Below, in pieces: positions 1 to 5,109 of a DNA stretch of 6,589 nt. This stretch comes from Eubacteriales bacterium (GTDB taxonomy: Bacteria; Bacillota_A; Clostridia; Lachnospirales; Lachnospiraceae): assembly GCA_030533315.1 (NCBI GenBank), contig JAUNJL010000102.1, forward strand, positions 1-6,589, read 5' to 3'. Each line of letters starts with the position of its first letter. Positions within the stretch are counted from its first letter, which is position 1. Made by a program: the position numbers and the translations under genes. The notes beneath the pieces are model-generated. The model was not told the origin of the DNA, did no database searches, and was given only the letters and a program-made list of their open reading frames with translations.

Positions 1-39
1 CTTCCGGTAAGCCTCCACATTTTTGTCACTGAAATTTTA

Positions 40-68
40 TTTACTTTAACAAGGTAACATGGTATAAT
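40..68 (+). promoter_or_regulatory. Sigma-A-type promoter of the paaK-ACT unit
   Basis: A perfect -10 hexamer TATAAT lies at 63-68. A -35-like TTTACT (4 of 6 matches to TTGACA) lies at 40-45, giving the ideal 17-bp spacer. The surrounding DNA is AT-rich, unlike the GC-rich leader that follows. Transcription would start near A75, leaving a leader of about 134 nt before the ligase start codon. No operator was recognised. Confidence 0.75.
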
Positions 69-74
69 GTGAAC

Positions 75-208
75 ACTTAAGGAGGGCGAGAGGAAGGCGC
101 TGGCCGGGTTTTGCGGGGATACATGACTGGACGCTTCATGAAGCCGGGCAGGGGCCGCGCTCCCTTTCCAAAGAGAAGGTTAAGAGCAAAAGAAAGGAAC
201 CGGAGATT
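75..208 (+). other. Long 5' leader of paaK with an orphan Shine-Dalgarno at its 5' end
   Basis: This is the untranslated leader between the predicted start site and the ligase ATG. A near-perfect anti-SD complement, AAGGAGGG, sits at 79-86, only a few nucleotides from the predicted 5' end, and no ATG, GTG or TTG lies at a usable distance after it. A 12-bp perfect palindrome GCTTCATGAAGC lies at 133-144, followed by a GC-rich stretch. The working ribosome site for paaK is the weaker AAAGGA at 193-198, ten bases before the ATG. No known riboswitch class was recognised. A small frame from ATG 123 to about 287 is Arg-rich, overlaps paaK out of frame and is not called. Confidence 0.5.
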
Positions 209-1516
209 ATGGAGAGATATTATCAGCCGGAGATCGAATGCGCTTCCCGTGAGCAGATTCGTCAGTGGCAGAGCGAACGCCTGGTAAAACAGGTGCAGAA
301 TGTGTGGGACCATGTTCCCATGTATCGAAAAAGAATGGAGGAGGCCGGACTGGAGCCGGGAGACGTCCAGTCCGTGGACGATCTACATAAGCTTCCATTT
401 GTGACAAAGGATGATCTGAGGGATGCCTATCCTTATGGACTTCTTGCGCGGCCATTAAGCGAATGTGTACGCATCCAGTCCACCAGCGGCACCACTGGAA
501 GACGGGTGGTGGCATTTTATACGCAGCACGACATCGATCTGTGGGATGAATGCTGCGCCAGGGCCATCGTGGCGGCCGGCGGAACCAAGGAGGACGTATG
601 CCACATCAGCTACGGCTACGGTCTTTTCACCGGCGGCCCCGGCCTGAACGGCGGTTCCCACAAGGTGGGCTGTCTGACTCTTCCCATGTCCTCTGGAAAT
701 ACCGAGAGGCAGATACAGTTTATGACGGATCTTGGCTCCACGATCCTGTGCTGCACCCCCTCCTACGCCGCATATCTGGCAGAAAGCATCCACGAGAGGG
801 GGCTTCGGGATCAGATACGCCTGAAGGCGGGCATTTTCGGCGCAGAGGCATGGACGGAGGAGATGCGTCATGACATCGAGGAGAAGCTGGGGATCAAGGC
901 GTACGACATTTATGGCCTGACCGAGATCTCCGGCCCCGGCGTTTCCTTTGAGTGCTCCCAGCAGACAGGTATGCACGTCAATGAGGATCACTTTATCGCA
1001 GAGATCATCAACCCCAAGACGGGGGAGGTGCTGCCGGATGGAGAGAAGGGGGAGCTTGTTTTTACCAGCATCACGAAGGAGGCCTTCCCTCTGATGCGCT
1101 ACCGCACCAGGGACATCTGCATCCTCAGCAGGGAGAAGTGCGCCTGCGGAAGGACGCATGTAAAAATGACGAAGCCTTTGGGAAGAAGCGACGATATGCT
1201 CATTGTCAAGGGCGTCAACGTATTCCCGTCCCAGATTGAGACCGTACTGATGAACAAGGGCTATCCGGCCAACTATCAGATCATTGTGGACCGTGTCAAC
1301 AACAGCGATACCATCGAGGTTCAGGTGGAGATGACGGCGGAGATGTTCTCAGACAGCTTGAGCGTTGTATCCGCAAAGGAGAAGGAGCTGGTGGATGCCC
1401 TGAAGGCCATGCTGGGTATCTATGCGAAGGTGAAGCTGGTGAATCCAAAGGCCATCACCAGAAGCGAGGGCAAGGCCGTCCGAGTGATCGACAAACGGAA
1501 CCTGTATCAGCAGTGA
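209..1516 (+). CDS. paaK: Phenylacetate-CoA ligase (PaaK family, AMP-forming)
   Basis: This 435-aa protein, the normal PaaK length, should activate an aryl acid such as phenylacetate to its CoA thioester through an acyl-adenylate in the cytosol. The ATP-binding P-loop TSGTTGR is at about residues 92-98, with Arg where many PaaK proteins have Lys. GYGLFTGG (136-143) is a PaaK-typical segment. FGAEAW is at 210-215, the adenylate-binding YGLTEISGPG at 235-244, and RYRTRD at 297-302. The hinge and C-domain motif GRSDDMLIVKGVNVFPSQIE is at 325-344, and K422 in EGKAV is a candidate for the C-terminal catalytic lysine. Cys249, His256, Cys311 and Cys313 (CACGR) could form a metal site. The start is supported by AAAGGA at 193-198. 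The downstream ACT gene is probably co-transcribed. In anaerobes such pairs often accompany indolepyruvate oxidoreductases, but none is visible here. The exact aryl substrate (phenylacetate, indoleacetate or hydroxyphenylacetate) cannot be read from sequence. Confidence 0.93.
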   Translation: MERYYQPEIECASREQIRQWQSERLVKQVQNVWDHVPMYRKRMEEAGLEPGDVQSVDDLHKLPFVTKDDLRDAYPYGLLARPLSECVRIQSTSGTTGRRVVAFYTQHDIDLWDECCARAIVAAGGTKEDVCHISYGYGLFTGGPGLNGGSHKVGCLTLPMSSGNTERQIQFMTDLGSTILCCTPSYAAYLAESIHERGLRDQIRLKAGIFGAEAWTEEMRHDIEEKLGIKAYDIYGLTEISGPGVSFECSQQTGMHVNEDHFIAEIINPKTGEVLPDGEKGELVFTSITKEAFPLMRYRTRDICILSREKCACGRTHVKMTKPLGRSDDMLIVKGVNVFPSQIETVLMNKGYPANYQIIVDRVNNSDTIEVQVEMTAEMFSDSLSVVSAKEKELVDALKAMLGIYAKVKLVNPKAITRSEGKAVRVIDKRNLYQQ

Positions 1517-1525
1517 TGGCGCTGT

Positions 1526-1561
1526 AAAAGAAAAAGGCTGTCCCCTGAAGGAGGGACGGTC
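1526..1561 (-). terminator. Hairpin between paaK and ACT gene, terminator-like only on the minus strand
   Basis: Bases 1536-1544 pair with 1553-1561 in a 9-bp stem (two G-U pairs) around the loop CTGAAGGA. On the + strand no T-run follows, so transcription should read through into the ACT gene. Read on the minus strand, the stem is followed by TTTTTCTTTT (1535 down to 1526), which is intrinsic-terminator form. It may stop antisense transcription, or be a bidirectional terminator that lost one T-tract, or serve as an mRNA-processing or stability hairpin. Confidence 0.45.
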
Positions 1562-1591
1562 TGCCGATGATGAAGAAAAGGAGGGTTTCTC

Positions 1592-2023
1592 ATGACTGTA
1601 CAACAGATTTCTGTCTTTCTGGAAAACAAACCGGGCAGACTGGCAGAGTTTACGAACGTTCTCTATCAGAACAACGTTGATATGCGGGCCCTGTCTCTGG
1701 CGGAGGCAGAGGATTTCGGCATCGTCCGGGTGATCGTGGACGATGTTTACAACGCATCCACCATCATCAAGGACGGCGGCTATGTTTTTTCCATCACCAA
1801 GGTTTTGGCGGTGGTGATCCCCGATGAGCCAGGCGGACTTTCCAAGGTGATCCGCCTTTTGGGAGACCACGAGGTGAACGTGGAGTACATGTATGCTTTT
1901 ACCACCCCGAAGAAGGGCAAGGCCTGCATGATCCTTCGGGTGGAAGACAACCAAAAGGCCATAGAGGTTCTTCAGAAAAACGGCATCCGCCCCGTCTGCC
2001 AAGAGCAGCTGGTGGACCTGTGA
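1592..2023 (+). CDS. Tandem ACT-domain protein, probable amino-acid-binding regulator
   Basis: This 143-aa soluble protein consists almost wholly of two ACT domains. The first spans about residues 1-66, with the turn ENKPGRLAEFTNVL at 11-24. The second spans about 70-140, with PDEPGGLSKVIRLL at 77-90. Both keep the Pro-Gly-x-Leu ligand-loop signature, and no catalytic domain is attached. ACT domains usually bind amino acids at a dimer interface. Small double-ACT proteins beside PaaK-type ligases are a recurring pair in anaerobes and archaea, so a role sensing an aromatic or branched-chain amino acid, or modulating the ligase, is a reasonable inference but not shown. The start is well fixed by AGGAGGG at 1579-1585, six bases before the ATG. 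It lies 75 bp after paaK and before a strong terminator, so it is the last gene of its unit. Confidence 0.88.
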   Translation: MTVQQISVFLENKPGRLAEFTNVLYQNNVDMRALSLAEAEDFGIVRVIVDDVYNASTIIKDGGYVFSITKVLAVVIPDEPGGLSKVIRLLGDHEVNVEYMYAFTTPKKGKACMILRVEDNQKAIEVLQKNGIRPVCQEQLVDL

Positions 2024-2061
2024 TAACCGCCCGCCGCCCCGCCATCAATATCAAAAAATAA

Positions 2062-2140
2062 AGACGCTCCCTCACCCTCCCACCATCCGTCCGCATGGAG
2101 CTGACGGACAAGGGATGGGCGGGGGAGTGTTTGTTTGTGG
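2062..2140 (+). terminator. Long-stem intrinsic terminator ending the paaK-ACT unit
   Basis: Three nested pairing blocks make one long imperfect hairpin. ACGCTCCC (2064-2071) pairs with GGGAGTGT (2123-2130), CCATCC (2083-2088) with GGATGG (2113-2118), and GTCCG (2089-2093) with CGGAC (2105-2109). The loop is 11 nt. A T-rich tail TGTTTGTTTG runs from 2128 to 2137. On the opposite strand the stem is followed by CTTTATTTTTTGA (2063 down to 2051), so the element could also stop transcription arriving from the right. Confidence 0.75.
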
Positions 2141-2292
2141 CCATGCCAGACTGGCGGTGAGCCGGATCTACGGACGTCTGCGGCCTGTCTCTGCTCTGCG
2201 GCTGCTTTCCCTGGGATATGGGAACGGTTTGCCGGGCGTGAGAAGAAGCGGGGAAAAAGTACACAAAAATTACTGCTATTTCTTCTGATTTA
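2141..2292. other. Intergenic stretch with no recognised gene
   Basis: This stretch fills most of the gap between the terminator and the next promoter. It starts GC-rich (to about 2255) and turns AT-rich toward the promoter. A possible frame from TTG 2135 to 2380 begins in the terminator tail, lacks a ribosome site and runs through the promoter, so it is not called. A small 5-bp stem, TTCCC (2207-2211) with GGGAA (2220-2224), is the only local structure seen. Confidence 0.5.
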
Positions 2293-2301
2293 TGTTATCA
2301 T
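2293..2301 (+). promoter_or_regulatory. Probable extended -10 promoter of the two-component operon
   Basis: TGTTATCAT fits the extended -10 form TG-n-TATAAT with one mismatch (TATCAT at 2296-2301). No convincing -35 lies 16-18 bp upstream, which suits an extended -10 promoter or one needing an activator. An overlapping CATAAT at 2299-2304 is an alternative. Transcription would begin near 2308, giving a leader of about 140 nt. The weak -35 would leave room for regulation, possibly autoregulation by the AraC-type regulator it would transcribe; that is inference. Confidence 0.5.
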
Positions 2302-2307
2302 AATAGA

Positions 2308-2446
2308 ACAAACAAATGTGCGAAAATGCAAAAACCAAGTGGGACGATCCCTTATGCTTGTTCAGATACACAGGAATTAGGGAGCTGTTTCAGGAGAAAA
2401 GACCTTTCTCTGTATTTTGATAAGGAACATGAAGGGGGATAAGGCA
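2308..2446 (+). other. Leader of the two-component operon, with short repeats and a hairpin
   Basis: The predicted untranslated leader holds a tandem pair of near-identical octamers, TGCGAAAA (2319-2326) and TGCAAAAA (2327-2334). A small stem GGGA-CGA-TCCC lies at 2341-2351. A second hairpin pairs GAGAAA (2394-2399) with TTTCTC (2405-2410) and is followed by TGTATTTTG. That hairpin partly buries an AGGAG (2392-2396) which has no well-spaced start codon. Its stem is short and AT-rich, so attenuation is only a weak possibility. Confidence 0.3.
2432..2438 (+). promoter_or_regulatory. Ribosome binding site that selects the GTG start of the response regulator
   Basis: AAGGGGG lies eight bases before GTG 2447. 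The frame is open upstream, with a TTG at 2417 and an ATG at 2429. The ATG has only TAAGGA two bases away, too close, and the TTG has nothing nearer than AGGAG about 20 bases off. GTG 2447 also makes the protein begin MLKVLIADDE, the usual receiver-domain N-terminus. Confidence 0.75.
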
Positions 2447-4048
2447 GTGCTGAAGGTGTTGATCGCAGATGATGAAAAAAAGGTATGTCGCCTGATACAG
2501 ATGCTTTGTGACTGGAAAAAATTGGATATGGAGCTGGTGGGTGCGGCCTATAACGGTATACAGGCGTTGGAGATGATCGAAAAGCATGAGCCGGATATTT
2601 TGCTGACGGATATCCGTATGCCCGGGTATGACGGGATCGAGGTAATCAGGCACGTGAGAGAGAAGGGGATATACCCGGAGGTGGTGATCATCAGCGGCTA
2701 TACCGATTTTACCTATGCGCAGTCAGCCATCCGGTATGGAGTGGTGGATTACCTGCTAAAGCCCATTAAGAAGCAGGAGCTGGAGGAAACGCTGCTGCGC
2801 CTGGGGGCGAAATGTATCCATGAAAAGGTGAGAAAAGAAGAGAATAACAAGCTGCTCCAGTATATGGAGGATGACCTTTTGAGAAAACGGTACGGGATTT
2901 TTTTTGAGATGCTTCGGAACCATTCTGAAAACGAGGCGTTGAAATCCGATATCCGGCAGCTGAACGAAAAATATGGTTATCACTTCCAACAGGGCTTGTT
3001 CCGGATCCTGGTGGTGAAGCTGGACGGCAAAGAAAAAAAGAAGGATGCCGCTGTGATTTCCAATATACAGGACGGGATCTTGGAAAAGGTTAAGGAGTCC
3101 ATAGCAGATATCTGCTATGACCTGGAGGTCTACAGAGACAATGACGTGAGTTATTTTGTCTGCAATTATGACAAAGAAGATTCTCATCGGTTCCGCAGCT
3201 CCGTCAGAAATGCGGTGGATAAAATACTGATAAAGCGGTTCCAGCTTGGAAACACGCTTTTTTCTATTGGAATGGGGAATGCGGTAGAGGAGTGCGGCCA
3301 GCTGAAGGTTTCTCTGACGGGGGCGCAAAATGCCATCAAGGAGAGGCTGGTGGAGGGCTGTGAAAAATTGCTGGAGGCGCCGGTTTCAGAAATTCAAAGA
3401 GACTATGCAGACCAGATCAGCAGCTTTAACTACCAGTGCGGCAAGGCCATTGAGCTATTGGACACCTCGATGCTTCACACCTGCGTAGGCCAATTTCGAG
3501 AGGCCATCGAGGGGGAGGACACCATCACGGGGGTCGAGCTGTTCAATGCGGTGTCCTCCGTGGGCGTTCACGCCATGTCCTCTATTCTCAAGAAGGATGC
3601 AGGGGAAGAGATCGCCTTATTTTTGAAGGAATGTGAGGACTGCTATCAACCGGAGCAGCTTTTTTTGCTTCTCGAAGAAAAAATAGAGGGATTGATCGAA
3701 AACATGAAGCGGGAGCATCAGGACGAGGAGAGAAAGCCGGTGCGTCTCGCAAAGCAGTTTATCATGAATCATTACACGGAGCCTATTACGCTGGAGATGG
3801 TGGCGGACCAGGTGGGCTTCAGCAGCAGCTATTTCAGCAATATTTTCAAGAAAGAAGCAGGTATCGGGTTTGGGGATTATCTCATTCAGCTGCGTATGGA
3901 AAAGGCAAAAGAACTGCTGAAAAATACAAAAGAAAATATCAAGGATATCTGCATCCTGGTGGGCTACAACGACCAGAAGCATTTTAATGCCACGTTCCGC
4001 AAATATACAGGGCTGAAGCCAGGGGAATTTCGCAAATTGTACGGCTGA
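2447..4048 (+). CDS. AraC-type response regulator (YesN-like)
   Basis: From GTG 2447 the protein is 533 aa, a usual length for YesN-type regulators; ATG 2429 would add six residues. The N-terminal receiver domain (about 1-120) has acidic residues D8 and D9, phosphoacceptor D55 in LLTDIRMPG, S83 in IISGY, and K105 in YLLKP, so it looks fully functional. The middle (about 120-425) is helical and poorly conserved. Its segment around FSIGMG resembles the degenerate GGDEF-like linker domain of CdaR/YesN proteins. The last 105 residues form an AraC double helix-turn-helix, including ITLEMVADQVGFSSSYFSNIF and, in the second helix pair, IKDICILVGYNDQKHFNATF. It probably binds DNA when phosphorylated by the kinase encoded 17 bp downstream and controls nearby carbohydrate uptake genes, as relatives do. 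The target is not visible in this window. Confidence 0.93.
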   Translation: MLKVLIADDEKKVCRLIQMLCDWKKLDMELVGAAYNGIQALEMIEKHEPDILLTDIRMPGYDGIEVIRHVREKGIYPEVVIISGYTDFTYAQSAIRYGVVDYLLKPIKKQELEETLLRLGAKCIHEKVRKEENNKLLQYMEDDLLRKRYGIFFEMLRNHSENEALKSDIRQLNEKYGYHFQQGLFRILVVKLDGKEKKKDAAVISNIQDGILEKVKESIADICYDLEVYRDNDVSYFVCNYDKEDSHRFRSSVRNAVDKILIKRFQLGNTLFSIGMGNAVEECGQLKVSLTGAQNAIKERLVEGCEKLLEAPVSEIQRDYADQISSFNYQCGKAIELLDTSMLHTCVGQFREAIEGEDTITGVELFNAVSSVGVHAMSSILKKDAGEEIALFLKECEDCYQPEQLFLLLEEKIEGLIENMKREHQDEERKPVRLAKQFIMNHYTEPITLEMVADQVGFSSSYFSNIFKKEAGIGFGDYLIQLRMEKAKELLKNTKENIKDICILVGYNDQKHFNATFRKYTGLKPGEFRKLYG

Positions 4049-4065
4049 GGGATGGGAGGTGCAAG

Positions 4066-5109
4066 ATGGATAGGAAATGGAAATACCTGTCATACCGGAT
4101 ACAGGTGGGAGGCATTGTCATGATGATCGAGAGTACGGTCTTAGGCGTCCTTCTTCTGTGTCTGGCAGCAAAAACTGGTGCATACGTATGGCTGACGTGG
4201 GGGATGATCCTTGTACATTTGGGCATGATGCTCTTCTTTTTTCTGGTGGTGGCAAAGCCCTACAAGAAGGTGGAGAAGCAGATCGAGCTGTTTTTGGCCG
4301 GATATTCCATGACGGGGCTGATGCAGTCTGACTGTGTGATGTCGCCGGCGGTGAGCCGTTTGATCGACACGGTTTACAGGCTGCTGAAATCGGACAAAAT
4401 GCTGAACGCCAACAAACGCCAGGCGCAGTATTTGGCGCTTCAGAACCAGATCAATCCCCATTTTCTGTACAATACCCTGGAAAGCATCCGAAGTGAGGCC
4501 ATGGAAGCCGGTATCATAAATGTGATGAACATGACGGAGGCCCTGGCGAATTTTTTTCGTTATACGGTGAGCAAGGTTGAAAATATGGTGACCTTGGAAG
4601 AGGAATTGGATAATGTCAATACATATTTCTATATTCAGCAGTACCGTTTTGAGAGGATCCATCTATCCATTGAGTATGCGGAGGAGGACAGGGATACCCT
4701 TTTCCGCTGTCTTCTTCCCAAGCTGACACTGCAGCCGGTGGTGGAAAACTGCATCATTCACGGGCTGGAGCGAAAGATGGGAGAGGGCACGGTAAGGATC
4801 CTTTTGTGCTGCACGGAGAAGCGCCTCCTGATCCAGATCAGTGATGATGGAGTGGGAATGGAGCCGGAGGTTTACGAGAAGATTAACAGGAAGCTGAATC
4901 AGCCGGCCTTTGAGAGCATCCAGATGTCAAATGACAAGGGCAGCATCGCCCTGGTGAATGTGAATAACAGGATTCATCTGATTTTTGGAGAGGAATATGG
5001 GATGACCTTGTACAGCACGCCGGGGATTGGCACGGACATGCACATCCAGCTTCCGAAAGTAACCAGTAAACGGCAGATCAAAAGCGGGGAAGAATTGTTT
5101 TGCGGATAG
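4066..5109 (+). CDS. Short YesM-type sensor histidine kinase (two membrane helices, no extracellular domain)
   Basis: At 347 aa this membrane kinase is much shorter than typical YesM proteins (about 450-600 aa). Two hydrophobic segments, about residues 15-36 and 42-63, are joined by only a few residues, so there is no room for an extracellular sensor domain. A HAMP-like linker begins at K64-P65. The His_kinase-type phosphoacceptor motif is QNQINPHFLYNTLE (126-139) with His132. The ATP-binding domain has PVVENCIIHG (224-233), DDGVGM (260-265), a variant second glycine box GSIALVNVNNRI (292-303), and PGIGTD (319-324). Catalysis therefore looks possible. The start is fixed by GGGAGG at 4054-4059, six bases before the ATG. 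Its 3' end overlaps the next gene by 10 bp. It should phosphorylate the regulator encoded just upstream. With no sensor domain it may receive its signal from a partner protein, for which the downstream ABC-like protein is the obvious candidate; this is inference. Confidence 0.9.
   Translation: MDRKWKYLSYRIQVGGIVMMIESTVLGVLLLCLAAKTGAYVWLTWGMILVHLGMMLFFFLVVAKPYKKVEKQIELFLAGYSMTGLMQSDCVMSPAVSRLIDTVYRLLKSDKMLNANKRQAQYLALQNQINPHFLYNTLESIRSEAMEAGIINVMNMTEALANFFRYTVSKVENMVTLEEELDNVNTYFYIQQYRFERIHLSIEYAEEDRDTLFRCLLPKLTLQPVVENCIIHGLERKMGEGTVRILLCCTEKRLLIQISDDGVGMEPEVYEKINRKLNQPAFESIQMSNDKGSIALVNVNNRIHLIFGEEYGMTLYSTPGIGTDMHIQLPKVTSKRQIKSGEELFCG
5086..5092 (+). promoter_or_regulatory. Ribosome binding site inside the kinase gene for a TTG start
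   Basis: GGGGAAG lies within the kinase reading frame, seven bases before TTG 5100. The next in-frame ATG (5121) has only TAGG directly against it. The residues gained from TTG, up to MERVTYQEHG, match the first strand of an ABC domain, which supports the TTG start and translational coupling across the 10-bp overlap. Confidence 0.6.

Noticed and set aside
123..287. Small upstream frame in the paaK leader starting at ATG 123
   Set aside because: It overlaps the paaK start out of frame, has only a poorly spaced GCGGGG before it, and its product is a low-complexity Arg-rich string.
455..1159. Long open frame on the minus strand (234 codons) opposite paaK
   Set aside because: It is the shadow of the GC-biased codons of paaK. 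It has no ribosome site and no recognisable domain, and it lies wholly inside a convincing ligase gene.
1349..2002. Minus-strand open frame of 217 codons across the end of paaK and the ACT gene
   Set aside because: It spans two well-supported + strand genes and the gap between them, with no family resemblance or start signal.
2135..2380. Possible 81-residue + strand protein with a hydrophobic segment
   Set aside because: It starts with TTG in a terminator tail, has no ribosome site and runs through the predicted promoter. The hydrophobic stretch is just translated AT-rich promoter DNA.
2394..2420. Hairpin plus T-rich tail in the regulator leader read as an attenuator
   Set aside because: The stem is six AT-rich pairs and the tail TGTATTTTG is broken, so it is too weak to call a terminator. 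It is kept only as a note on the leader.
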